Positions 1-8,312 are shown, numbered from the stretch's first letter. The stretch: 64,000 nucleotides of DNA from Chryseobacterium culicis (GCF_002979755.1 NZ_PCPP01000003.1:62001-126000); one strand, 5' to 3'. Translations and numbers: made by a program. The notes: generated by a model not told the origin, from the letters alone.

Positions 1-77
1 AACAATTTATACATCAGAAAGTACAAGAAAGTAAGAGCTTAAGGTTCCTGAAACTTTCGCTTTTGCTGGTTCATAGA

Positions 78-117
78 TAGACAGACCGTCTATTTTTAGA
101 AACATTGCTTATATTTG
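78..117 (+). promoter_or_regulatory. Candidate promoter with TetR-type operator
   Basis: A 15-base palindrome, TAGACAGACCGTCTA (78-92), lies just upstream of a Bacteroidetes-style -7 element TATATTTG (110-117), about 55 bases before the GLPGLI gene. Five-base arms TAGAC/GTCTA around a 5-base centre resemble operators of TetR-family repressors. The palindrome sits where the -33 element should be, so a bound repressor would block the promoter. No TetR gene is visible in the window; the call rests on pattern only. Confidence 0.35.
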
Positions 118-172
118 AATGATGTCATGAGTCATCCGTTAATTTAAAACTGACCCTTATTCAAAATAGAAA

Positions 173-1027
173 ATGAAAATCATCATTACTCTTTTACTTT
201 TTATCTCTGGAATTTTGTTTTCTCAAAATCAAAGATTTATCTATGAATATTCGTTCAAGATGGATACCTTAAACCAAGATAAGGTTGAAAAGGAGATTAT
301 GAATCTCGATATTACCCAAAAGGGATCTTATTTTTACAGCGCTTTGTTGATTACGCGGGATTCTCTTTTCAATGCAGAACTTGAAAAAGGAAAGGTTTCA
401 AATACCATCCATATTGATCTTAGAAAGATCCAACATCCGAAAGCTAATTTCAGAATTTCCAAAATATACCCAGGCTTAGAAACAGTGTACCACACTTCAC
501 TTAATGCCAGTAATGTTGCCGTAAAAGAACTCAATAAAATCAATTGGGAGGTTCTTCCTGAAACAAAAACCTTCGAAGGTTTTAAAGCGCAGAAGGCTAT
601 CACCCATTTCGGCGGAAGAAACTGGATTGCATGGTTTACCAATGACATTCAAATTCAGGACGGACCTTATAAATTTTGCGGCCTGCCCGGCTTGATCTTA
701 CATATTGAAGATGAAGAGGGAACTCATATTTTCAATATGGTTGGAAGCCAGAAGCTCACCGACAGCTTTTCACTTATCGATGCAAAAACCGCAGAAATCT
801 TCCTGACAAAGGAAAAATTCAATAAACTTTGGCATGAATATATAAAAGATCCTGCTAAAAACATCAAACTAATGCACAGCTCCTCTGGAATGTCAGAAAC
901 CATAATGTTTGATTCAAATACCAAAAATCCCCTGAGCAAACAAGAATTAATCAGAAACAAAGAAACGCGCGCAAAGGAATTCTTAAAACGATTCAATAAT
1001 TTTATAGAAAAGGAGTTGTACAAATAG
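173..1027 (+). CDS. GLPGLI family protein, secreted
   Basis: This 284-residue protein has an N-terminal signal peptide (residues 1-18, ending FSQ) and the diagnostic GLPGLI motif at about residues 170-175, inside FCGLPGLILHIED. The family is restricted to Bacteroidetes, is exported to the periplasm or outer membrane, and has no assigned function. Length is usual for the family. The ATG at 173 is supported by the signal peptide directly after it. A possible repressor-controlled promoter lies upstream at 78-117. The gene stands alone, convergent with the toxin-like gene on the other strand. Confidence 0.9.
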   Translation: MKIIITLLLFISGILFSQNQRFIYEYSFKMDTLNQDKVEKEIMNLDITQKGSYFYSALLITRDSLFNAELEKGKVSNTIHIDLRKIQHPKANFRISKIYPGLETVYHTSLNASNVAVKELNKINWEVLPETKTFEGFKAQKAITHFGGRNWIAWFTNDIQIQDGPYKFCGLPGLILHIEDEEGTHIFNMVGSQKLTDSFSLIDAKTAEIFLTKEKFNKLWHEYIKDPAKNIKLMHSSSGMSETIMFDSNTKNPLSKQELIRNKETRAKEFLKRFNNFIEKELYK

Positions 1028-1191
1028 TCTCAGTATTAGATCATCTTTGTGGATTACACATTCCCTACTTTTTATCTTCATTAAGTTTTTGGATTATTCT
1101 TCAGGATTAACATCTCCTTTTCCCCCCAACAAGCTCCATAATAGCGACTGCATCAAGTTCCATGAAAAAAAAACCGTTTTGTATCAAAGCA

Positions 1192-1596
1192 TCACATTCC
1201 GAAGTTTTTGAAATGAACTCTGCGCTTGGGATAACCTCTTTGAAGAAAATTACGGGCTTTGTCATTATTCGTATATATTACATATTCGCCAGTTTGACCA
1301 TCAAACAAATGCAATTCTCCACCTTTTTTCAACCCTACAAAACAATGTCCTATTGTGGAATCTTCAAAAGTTCCTTTTATGTGATATTTATCTTTAACGC
1401 CATAAATTACAACAATATCTCCTTCTGTCATTAATTGCTTTATTCTTGGAATTGTTTTAGGTTTGGAACTATGAGTAGCATAATTGGCAGCAGTATTTAA
1501 CATATATCTTGGAGAAGCACTTCCTCCCCATGATGCATTAAATCCTGCCTGTGTTGCAAAATCCTTAGAACATTCAATACTTTTGATAGTAGTCAT
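1192..1596 (-). CDS. Orphan papain-fold toxin-like domain protein
   Basis: A 134-residue protein that matches the pattern of papain-fold toxin domains of polymorphic secretion systems: a Cys near the start (C9 in SIECS), then GHCFVGL (H84) and LFDGQTGE (D99, Q101), which can form a Cys-His-Asp/Gln active site. Such domains normally sit at the C-terminus of long secreted proteins; here there is no signal peptide, no delivery domain and no adjacent immunity gene. It may be a toxin tip left after recombination, an intracellular effector, or a harmless relative. The family assignment is from motif spacing only. Confidence 0.55.
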   Translation of the reverse strand: MTTIKSIECSKDFATQAGFNASWGGSASPRYMLNTAANYATHSSKPKTIPRIKQLMTEGDIVVIYGVKDKYHIKGTFEDSTIGHCFVGLKKGGELHLFDGQTGEYVIYTNNDKARNFLQRGYPKRRVHFKNFGM

Positions 1597-1898
1597 ACAA
1601 TCCTAAAGTTCAAGGATGAAGAATTTTCCAGAAAATTCGAAAATTAATTTGGAAAAGATGTAATTAAACTGTATAAACTTAAATAATATTTCTAATAATA
1701 GCCTATTTCTAAAATATAAAATAAACTAAAGTGTGATGCATTGTATTTTTATATTTCAAAAGTATTTTATCTTAATTTTATTTGTAATTTAACAATCTGA
1801 GCTAAGTGTCACATATAGAATGATTTGGCGCAAACCTGAGATATATCCATATTGTAACAAGAAAAAAGATAATTAAAAGATTGCAATAAAATAGTACC
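1597..1898. other. AT-rich spacer between divergent genes
   Basis: About 300 bases of very AT-rich sequence between the toxin-like gene (minus) and the lysoplasmalogenase gene (plus). It must hold both promoters, but I see no convincing -33/-7 pair, hairpin or small ORF in it. Confidence 0.5.
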
Positions 1899-2549
1899 AT
1901 GATAAAATATGTCAATATCAAATTGTTATTAGTCCTTCTTGCCATTGTTTTTGCATTTGATTTAGTATTTATAGCTATGGATCATAGTTCATGGCGGTTT
2001 TTTACCAAGCCACTTTTGTTACCTATTATTATCTGGTTTTATTTTACGTATTCTCAACAAAATGTATTTCGGATCAACCAATGGTTTTTATCTGGATTAA
2101 TTTTGAGCTTTTTGGGTGATGTGTTTTTGTTATTTGGATGGGGATTTATGCCCGGTTTGGGAAGCTTTTTATTGGCTCATATTTTTTACATCGCTTATTT
2201 TTTTAAGATTAAAAAGAAAAATGCATGGAGTTGGCTTCCCTTTGTTTTTCTATATTTAGGTTCATTTATTTACTATATATATCCCTATTTAAACGAAATG
2301 AAGATACCCGTGGTGATTTACGGAATTACCATTGCTACGATGCTGTATTTTAGTATCAGTACTTATTCTTCATTATTAATCCTAGGAGCGATTTTGTTTG
2401 TAATATCAGATTCTGTATTGGCCATTAATATGTTTGTACAGCATAGTATTGAGAAAGAACTTGTTGTGATGATTACTTATGTTTTAGCCCAATTGATGTT
2501 GGTGTTGGGAGTGGTTGGTATTGAAAAAAAGAACAGAATTATTCGATAA
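1899..2549 (+). CDS. YhhN/TMEM86-family lysoplasmalogenase-like membrane protein
   Basis: A 216-residue polytopic membrane protein with about seven to eight hydrophobic helices. Conserved family features are visible: FTKPLLLP near residue 35, SFLGDVFLLF near 70-79 and a later ISDSVLA segment, giving the acidic residues expected in the membrane active site of YhhN/TMEM86 proteins. Characterised members hydrolyse the vinyl-ether bond of lysoplasmalogen. The next gene starts 11 bases downstream and encodes a di-iron hydroxylase of the AGMO/sterol desaturase type, so the two are likely co-transcribed. Substrate in this organism is inferred, not shown. Confidence 0.75.
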   Translation: MIKYVNIKLLLVLLAIVFAFDLVFIAMDHSSWRFFTKPLLLPIIIWFYFTYSQQNVFRINQWFLSGLILSFLGDVFLLFGWGFMPGLGSFLLAHIFYIAYFFKIKKKNAWSWLPFVFLYLGSFIYYIYPYLNEMKIPVVIYGITIATMLYFSISTYSSLLILGAILFVISDSVLAINMFVQHSIEKELVVMITYVLAQLMLVLGVVGIEKKNRIIR

Positions 2550-2560
2550 AATCAAGACTT

Positions 2561-3529
2561 ATGAAAAGATTTTTTCATAGTATCGGGCTATTCTGTCCAT
2601 TGGATTTTACTGATCCTGTTACTTATTTTATTCCTGTGTTTATCTTCTTGATAGTAGGGGAAATATTTTTGTATCAAATTCCTCAAAAAGTATTTACAAA
2701 AAGACTCATCAAAGATAATGTATCGAGTATCGGATTGGGGATAGGGGCAGTAATGTTAGACTTTGGGATGAAAGCTATTTCATTGTCCTACTTTTTTTGG
2801 ATTTACAATCATTTTAGACTTACTGATATTTTCGGGATCAAAGATTTCAACAAATTCTTCACTTTAAAATGGCATGCAGATCACTGGTGGCTTTGGTTAT
2901 TGGTTATGATTGTTCAGGATTTTGGCTTTTACTGGCATCATCGGTTGAGTCATAAAATCAGATTATTCTGGACAGGTCATGTCAATCATCATTCGGCTAG
3001 TCATTTGAGTCTTGCTATTGCATTGCGTCAAGGATGGTTTGAAATCGTATATCGAGACATTTGGTATATCCCTTTTATCATTATTGGTTTTCATCCTATT
3101 ATGATTGCTATGATGCATCAATTTAACTTGATTTTTCAATTTTGGCCACATACCAATGCTATTGGAAAATTAGGGTGGTTCGATAAAGTATTCAATTCTC
3201 CTTCCAACCATCGGGTGCATCATTCTAGAAAAATTGAGGATTTAGATAATAACTATGGCGGCATTTTGATGATTTGGGATCATCTTTTCGGCACGTACAA
3301 AGCCGAAGAAAAGAAAACGATGGATTACGGCATTTATCATAACATTCATACTTATAATGTTTTTCATATCGTCTTTGATGAGTTTGGAAATATGATAAAG
3401 GATGTCCGAAATGCACCTACATGGAAAGCGAAATTGGGGTATATATTCAATGCTCCGGGCTGGCATCATAATGATAAAGATGAGCGGATTTCTACTTTGA
3501 AGCGGGAATTAGAAGAAAAGATGAATTGA
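2561..3529 (+). CDS. Sterol desaturase/fatty acid hydroxylase family protein
   Basis: A 322-residue integral membrane di-iron oxygenase. The three histidine clusters are intact: HHRLSH (126-131), HVNHH (140-144) and HRVHH (217-221), with further His residues at 177 and 186, together the eight-His pattern of the superfamily. Hydrophobic helices at about 20-40, 55-85 and 108-125 precede the clusters. Members oxidise sterols, fatty acids, carotenoids or alkylglycerol ethers; the resemblance to alkylglycerol monooxygenase (TMEM195) is in layout. It follows the lysoplasmalogenase-like gene by 11 bases, which favours a lipid-ether role. The exact substrate cannot be read from sequence. Confidence 0.85.
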   Translation: MKRFFHSIGLFCPLDFTDPVTYFIPVFIFLIVGEIFLYQIPQKVFTKRLIKDNVSSIGLGIGAVMLDFGMKAISLSYFFWIYNHFRLTDIFGIKDFNKFFTLKWHADHWWLWLLVMIVQDFGFYWHHRLSHKIRLFWTGHVNHHSASHLSLAIALRQGWFEIVYRDIWYIPFIIIGFHPIMIAMMHQFNLIFQFWPHTNAIGKLGWFDKVFNSPSNHRVHHSRKIEDLDNNYGGILMIWDHLFGTYKAEEKKTMDYGIYHNIHTYNVFHIVFDEFGNMIKDVRNAPTWKAKLGYIFNAPGWHHNDKDERISTLKRELEEKMN

Positions 3530-3618
3530 TGGTTGTCTTGCATGAAAACAAATACGATTCTCGTCAGGTATGCAATTTTTTCATAGCAAGTAAGAATAAT
3601 CTAACCTATAACATTTGA

Positions 3619-3780
3619 CCGTCTGATTTTATAAAACTAAAAGATTTCATAACAAAGCGTCATAAAACAGTAAACTATCTGGTTGTAGACCAGCTTGACC
3701 GTTTTAGCCGTGTAGCTAATGAAGCCTTTACAATGATGAATATCAGTATAGCCGACCAGAAATCAAGCAATTTAGGACAT
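3619..3780 (+). pseudogene. Remnant of a serine site-specific recombinase
   Basis: An open stretch without a usable start encodes residues resembling the middle of a serine recombinase catalytic domain: TVNYLVVDQLDRFSR followed by a short helix-like run. VDQLDRFSR is the family's conserved strand-loop segment (V.K.DRLSR in resolvases). The N-terminal serine segment and everything after about residue 45 of the fragment are missing; the frame then runs into a hairpin. It is best read as the decayed integrase of an element once inserted next to the nearby tRNA-Ser gene. It is too short for reliable subfamily assignment. Confidence 0.6.
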
Positions 3781-3818
3781 AAAAAAAGGAGACATTCATT
3801 TTTGAATGTCTCCTTAAG
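3781..3818 (-). terminator. Terminator hairpin, second copy of the tRNA-Ser trailer
   Basis: Stem GGAGACATTCA/TGAATGTCTCC with a 4-base loop and a run of seven T on the minus strand, 108 bases after the HAD gene it would terminate. It matches the tRNA-Ser trailer at 5407-5444 in 33 of 38 positions, in the same orientation; the loop reads TTTT here and AAAA there. The match stops exactly where the tRNA begins. Confidence 0.85.
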
Positions 3819-3925
3819 TTTATTGAATATTTTTCAAAAATTCCATCAACGATAATTCGTACATTGTAATAGATATGACTTAATCTAATAGTTAGCCATT
3901 AAAAAACTACCCAAAATGTACATTT

Positions 3926-4627
3926 CTACAACAGGATAGGTAGAAGCTGAGCCAAACTTTCTATCTGTAAAAAATTATTTGGTTTGACTTTCTCATCATT
4001 TTTTTCATGCTCCCAGGTTATATGATACGGAACATGTATTGCTTGCGCTCCGACTTCTAAAACGGGCAAAATATCTGAATTTATTGAATTCCCAATCATC
4101 AAGAAATTTCCTGCCTCGCATTCAAGTTTACTCATGAGCTTTAAATAATCATTATTCTTTTTATTACTCATAATCTCAACATGATGAAAATACTTTTGGA
4201 GACCCGAATTATTTAGTTTCCTTTCCTGGTCCAAAAGATCGCCTTTGGTGGCTACTATCAATTTGTAGTTTTTATTAAGTTGAGCCAATGTATCTTCTAC
4301 CCCATCCAGCAATTCAATTGGCATCCTTAATAGATCCTGCCCAATTTCTATAATCTTATTCACTGTTTTTAAAGATAATTGGCCTGCTGAGATTCTACTC
4401 GCTGTTTCTATCATACAAAGTATAAAACCTTTCACTCCATATCCATATAAGGACAGGTTATTCATTTCCGTTTCAAACAGTTCTTTTGATATTGAATGTT
4501 GAGGAAGATAATTTTCTAATAATTGGCAAAATTCAACCTCTGCCTTTTGGTAATAGGGTTCATTTATCCATAAAGTATCATCCGCATCAAAGGCTATAAT
4601 CTTGATGGACTCTCTATTTATATTCAT
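3926..4627 (-). CDS. HAD family hydrolase
   Basis: A 233-residue haloacid-dehalogenase-superfamily phosphatase. Motif I is FDADDTLW (D14, D16), motif II is the VATKGD segment near residue 127, and motif III/IV are the lysine region and the MIGNSINSDILP loop near residue 178. A helical cap lies between motif I and II, as in class I members. The substrate, a small phosphorylated metabolite or nucleotide, cannot be told from sequence. It lies 25 bases downstream of the NUDIX gene on the same strand, and the pair is probably one operon, bracketed by the two copies of the tRNA-Ser trailer. Confidence 0.85.
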   Translation of the reverse strand: MNINRESIKIIAFDADDTLWINEPYYQKAEVEFCQLLENYLPQHSISKELFETEMNNLSLYGYGVKGFILCMIETASRISAGQLSLKTVNKIIEIGQDLLRMPIELLDGVEDTLAQLNKNYKLIVATKGDLLDQERKLNNSGLQKYFHHVEIMSNKKNNDYLKLMSKLECEAGNFLMIGNSINSDILPVLEVGAQAIHVPYHITWEHEKNDEKVKPNNFLQIESLAQLLPILL

Positions 4628-4652
4628 TATATTAATTATTCAATTTTTAATA

Positions 4653-5162
4653 TTATCTAATTTGGGTATTACTGTACTGTTCCCATAAAGATATCAGATT
4701 TAATTCTGAATCATAGATAGCATTAAACGCAAAAACCTCACCTTTAGAAACATAATCGTATATATATAAATCAGTTAAAGGTGTTGGAATATCCGCCAAA
4801 TTTTCAGCTTCTATCCATTCTAGTTCTCCTTCATTACAATATGGGGCATCTACAAATTCGATATCTGATACATATACATAACTTATCCAATTGTATTTTA
4901 CAGGTGAAGTTTCAGTTAAAATCCCACAAAACTGTTTCGAAGTAATATGAATTCCCGTTTCTTCCATTACTTCACGTACAACGGCATCGTCAGGATTTTC
5001 AAATGGATCTATTTTTCCACCAACAGGAACATACATATCTTTATTTGGTTCTTTTAGTCGTTTTAGCAACAAAAATTTATCCTTGTTTCTTAATATACAT
5101 AGCGTAGCTACCTTCTTCATTCCATTCACACAATTATTCATGTTTTTTACCTTTTTAAACAA
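4653..5162 (-). CDS. NUDIX hydrolase
   Basis: A 169-residue NUDIX protein with a complete Nudix box: GG-KIDPF-E-NPDDAVV-REVMEETGI fits G-x5-E-x7-REUxEExGU, so the Mg-binding catalytic loop is intact. Similar small proteins hydrolyse nucleoside triphosphate derivatives such as 8-oxo-dGTP, but the substrate is open. Three in-frame ATGs exist; the third (5120, MKKVATLCILR) matches the usual family start better than 5162, so the first 14 residues may not be translated. It is upstream of the HAD phosphatase, a pairing that suggests consecutive dephosphorylation of a nucleotide-like compound. Confidence 0.85.
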   Translation of the reverse strand: MFKKVKNMNNCVNGMKKVATLCILRNKDKFLLLKRLKEPNKDMYVPVGGKIDPFENPDDAVVREVMEETGIHITSKQFCGILTETSPVKYNWISYVYVSDIEFVDAPYCNEGELEWIEAENLADIPTPLTDLYIYDYVSKGEVFAFNAIYDSELNLISLWEQYSNTQIR

Positions 5163-5406
5163 AAATAATAAAATTCCAAAAGAGTTTTCAATACTTGAAC
5201 TGCATATATCTTCAACAAAATTATAAATTACCTCTTGTATCTTGAGCTATGAGATTGAATGGTTAAGGGAATATTGAACACATAATAATAGAAATCTTCT
5301 AATAGCAAATATTTTCTTATATTAAGAAATATTCAAAACTCGAACACATTTTTACATTATTCCAAAATAATATAACCAGTTGAAAATCAACACGTATAGA
5401 ATATAT

Positions 5407-5444
5407 AAAAAAAGGAGACATTCAAAAATGAATGTCTCCCTAAG
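5407..5444 (-). terminator. tRNA-Ser terminator
   Basis: Minus-strand hairpin GGAGACATTCA/TGAATGTCTCC followed by seven T, starting directly after the discriminator base of tRNA-Ser. A second copy lies at 3781-3818. Confidence 0.9.
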
Positions 5445-5529
5445 CGGAGAGTGAGGGATTCGAACCCCCGGACCTGTTACAGTCAACAGTTTTCAAGACT
5501 GCCGCAATCGACCACTCTGCCAACTCTCC
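5445..5529 (-). tRNA. tRNA-Ser (UGA)
   Basis: Read on the minus strand, the 85-base sequence folds as a class II tRNA: acceptor arms GGAGAGT/ACTCTCC, discriminator G, TΨC segment GGTTCGAATCC, a long variable arm, and an anticodon loop CTTGAAA on stem GCAGT/ACTGT, giving anticodon TGA (5493-5495). The 3' CCA is not encoded. The open reading frame on the plus strand across this site is an artefact. tRNA-Ser genes are common integration targets, consistent with the recombinase remnant and duplicated trailer nearby. Confidence 0.97.
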
Positions 5530-5718
5530 CTAAACTCCGGCTATACCGTTGTTTTCAGTGGTGCAAATATAGAACGATTTTTAATTTCTGCAAAACTTTT
5601 TCCACACAAATTTTAACAAAACTTAATAATAGACTAGGAATCAGGGGAATTATTTTTTATTAAATAAACTGTTCAATTTTGCAAACAAATCTATATTTAT
5701 AATTTAATGCTTATTAAT

Positions 5719-5747
5719 AAAAAAAAAGAAGCAAGTTACCTTGCTTC
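5719..5747 (-). terminator. Terminator overlapping the stop of the 46-codon ORF
   Basis: Stem GAAGCAAG/CTTGCTTC with loop GTAA on the minus strand, followed by nine T. The TAA stop of the small ORF is in the loop, so the gene and its terminator are fused. Confidence 0.8.
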
Positions 5748-5876
5748 AAAAATACGTTGGCCAGGCCTTGCTCTACAGTATTGACTTACATGTTCAACGC
5801 GCCCATAACGGACCCTAATATAAGCTCTTACAAAGACGGACTTTAATCCTACGCACACCAAACATCTTGTTCTCAT
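5736..5876 (-). CDS. Small Arg-rich cysteine protein, 46 residues
   Basis: Reading the minus strand from ATG at 5876 gives a 46-residue product beginning MRTRCLVCVGLKSVFVRAYI and ending in TAA at 5736. It holds eleven Arg plus one Lys, two Cys as CLVC at residues 5-8 and a third Cys at 34, so it is strongly basic and may bind nucleic acid or metal. A clear intrinsic terminator overlaps the stop codon, and AT-rich sequence typical of flavobacterial leaders precedes the ATG, which supports real expression. I do not recognise a characterised family. It sits between tRNA-Ser and the AAA ATPase, with base composition higher in GC than its surroundings. Confidence 0.55.
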   Translation of the reverse strand: MRTRCLVCVGLKSVFVRAYIRVRYGRVEHVSQYCRARPGQRIFEAR

Positions 5877-5990
5877 AGTATAATTATTTAAATTAAATTA
5901 ATTATAACTTAAAATCACTATGATCTGTTTGGTACTTACAAATATAGAATATTTAAAATAAAAATCAAATATTTATATTTTGAATCAGCT

Positions 5991-8165
5991 CTATCTTAAG
6001 GTTTTACTTTGTTCATACAAACTTATTAGATGAAAAACTGACATATCGATTAATGGTTCATACATGAAAGAATTAATATGAATATTTTCAGGCGTCATTA
6101 AATTAACCCTATCAACAATAGATGAATTAATACTTCCATTATATTTTTTCTTATATTCTTTAGACAAGGCTTTTGTTTGATTAAATTGAATCTTTTTCAT
6201 GTCTATTCCCGTTAATTTACTTAATAAATATTGTTCAGTTTTTAATCTACTGGCTAATGCTAAAGTAATTTTATTTTCCAATAAAATTTCATTAACATTT
6301 TGTTCAGCCACAATTGAATCTGCTACAGCAAAAATAAAATCCTGAATATTTAAATCAACATCAAAATTAATATTAACATCTTTTAATTTGGATATTCTAT
6401 TTTTGAAAATATTAAAAACATTCCCAACAGTAATATCTTTTGAATTCTCTCGATGATGCAGACAGCTAAGAAGTAATTGACAATCGTCTACTTTAGACGA
6501 TTCAGAATATTCAATTAGATTTCTAACAAATGCAATTAAACTTATGAAAATCTTTGAATCATGACATTTTTTCAAATATTCTTTAAAAACTCCTTTTGCA
6601 TATAATCCATGTTTTAACTCGACCAACCTATTTTCATCTTTTATAGCCATAAAAAGTGATTGTTCAGGTAGTTCTAATCTTAATGCTAAAGTTCTATAAA
6701 AATCAAAATTATGAGTTAAAATCAATAGTTTGAATTTAGATAGCAAATGTAGATCACTTATATATTCAATTATTGCATATTTATTTTTATAATCAAAGGA
6801 ATCAGCTATATCATCAAAAATAAGTATCGTAGTATTATCAATAAGCATTCTAGATTCAATTTCAAACAAAAATTGTAAGATAAAATAAGCCCTTTGTTCC
6901 CCTTTGCTAAGAATTTTCAAAATATTTTCTTTTGTCTGCTTGACTGGTGTGTCATTGGAGTCTTTATAAATAAATTCCAAATTAGCAGTTTCCTGTTTAA
7001 GAATAACATCTTGTTGATTTTTTATTCCCACAGTAAAAGGAACATAAAACCTCTCATTGAACTTTTTTATAATTTCAATCCAGCGAGATTTTTCTTCATT
7101 GGCATCCTTGATTATATCTTCTAATTCTTTCTTTTTATTTTCATACAAATTTGTTAAATCATTAACATCCTCTTTTATTTCAGAAAGGTAACTATTCCAA
7201 ACTTTTTTCTTAAATTCATTATAATCTTTAAGTTCAACTAATAATGAATTATCATCTTCAATAACTTTTTTAAATGCTCTAAGTTCACCATTTGCTCCAA
7301 TAGCTTTATCCACTTTATCAAAAGACTTTTTTAACTTTTCATCAGCAAATATCTTTTCGATTTCTTGTTCATATAAAGTCTTTAATTCTTGGAAGTTTTT
7401 AATTTCTGTCCCATCTTCCAAAATAAAAATATGACCTGCCTCAAAATAAGCATTATCTTCAATTGATTTTATTATTTCATTCGCTTGGTAAGTTCCAAAA
7501 GAATTATCTGAGTTAATTTTAAAAAGTCTTGAATTAGAGATTATATCATTATAGTTATTAATATAATCTTCCAAAATAGCTTCGTTTTTATCTAAAAACT
7601 TTTTTACATTTCCTTTTGTATCAAATACATCATTATATTTAAACGTGATAGCTTTATTATTATCACTTAATTCAGAGTTGTTTTTAATTAAAATATCTAA
7701 AAATGTATCATTTGTATTTTCACGAAAACTACCTACATATTCTCCTTCACAATCATTACTTTTGGAAATTTGCTTAAGTTTTTTAAGAAGATCTCCTTTA
7801 GCATTATTTATCTCTTTATATAAAGAATCATATTTATCTTTTAATTCTGTACTTGCAATAAACGATGTTATCTTATCAGCTGCATCAAAAGTGCTATCTT
7901 CTGCATTAATAACTAGAATAGAATTTGGATTTATTGGTTTTCCATCACATAAAATTTTATACTTTGATTTTCTATTATATACATAATCTTTTGGAATGTC
8001 TTTATTATCACCTTTAGAAACTAAATCTAAAGTTTTAGCAAATGAAGTCTTCATAGTGCCATTTGGAGCATATATAATAAGAGAATTTGATTCTTCAAAA
8101 TTAAAGTTTTGATTTAATTTACCTATACCAAAGCAATTTTCAAGTTCAATTGATAATATATTCAT
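5991..8165 (-). CDS. AAA_13-type ATPase, possible PrrC/RloC-like defence protein
   Basis: A 724-residue SMC-like ATPase. The P-loop is IYAPNGTMKTSF (residues 31-42), with Met where the third Gly of GxxGxGK[ST] is usual. A long charged, coiled-coil-rich region spans about 90-400; the Walker B segment ILIFDDIADSFD is near 443-455, followed by an H-loop LILTHNFDF. The C-terminal third contains FVRNLIEY near 547 and CLHHREN about 18 residues later, which could be an R-x3-E...H arrangement like the HEPN-type anticodon-nuclease domain of PrrC and RloC. Defence function is inference; alternatives are DNA repair or plasmid-type ATPases. Very AT-rich, in a tRNA-linked region, so probably acquired. Confidence 0.65.
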   Translation of the reverse strand: MNILSIELENCFGIGKLNQNFNFEESNSLIIYAPNGTMKTSFAKTLDLVSKGDNKDIPKDYVYNRKSKYKILCDGKPINPNSILVINAEDSTFDAADKITSFIASTELKDKYDSLYKEINNAKGDLLKKLKQISKSNDCEGEYVGSFRENTNDTFLDILIKNNSELSDNNKAITFKYNDVFDTKGNVKKFLDKNEAILEDYINNYNDIISNSRLFKINSDNSFGTYQANEIIKSIEDNAYFEAGHIFILEDGTEIKNFQELKTLYEQEIEKIFADEKLKKSFDKVDKAIGANGELRAFKKVIEDDNSLLVELKDYNEFKKKVWNSYLSEIKEDVNDLTNLYENKKKELEDIIKDANEEKSRWIEIIKKFNERFYVPFTVGIKNQQDVILKQETANLEFIYKDSNDTPVKQTKENILKILSKGEQRAYFILQFLFEIESRMLIDNTTILIFDDIADSFDYKNKYAIIEYISDLHLLSKFKLLILTHNFDFYRTLALRLELPEQSLFMAIKDENRLVELKHGLYAKGVFKEYLKKCHDSKIFISLIAFVRNLIEYSESSKVDDCQLLLSCLHHRENSKDITVGNVFNIFKNRISKLKDVNINFDVDLNIQDFIFAVADSIVAEQNVNEILLENKITLALASRLKTEQYLLSKLTGIDMKKIQFNQTKALSKEYKKKYNGSINSSIVDRVNLMTPENIHINSFMYEPLIDMSVFHLISLYEQSKTLR

Positions 8166-8312
8166 ATGATTAGTTTTAGTTATATAGATTTAAAAACAAA
8201 AATAATCATTATTGAAGCTATTACTCTACGGTTTTCCATAATACAAAAACTTCCAAACTCTATTTACAAACATCCACATTTTTCACTACATTTGTAAAAA
8301 CACAGGTATCCT

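Noticed and set aside
3619-3852. Full gene call for the recombinase-like frame
   Set aside because: No start codon before the conserved motif, the N-terminal catalytic serine region is missing and the frame continues through a terminator hairpin; treated as a remnant.
5451-5663. 70-codon ORF on the plus strand, product starting MRDSNPRTCYSQ
   Set aside because: It is the complement of the tRNA-Ser gene read as protein, a common annotation artefact.
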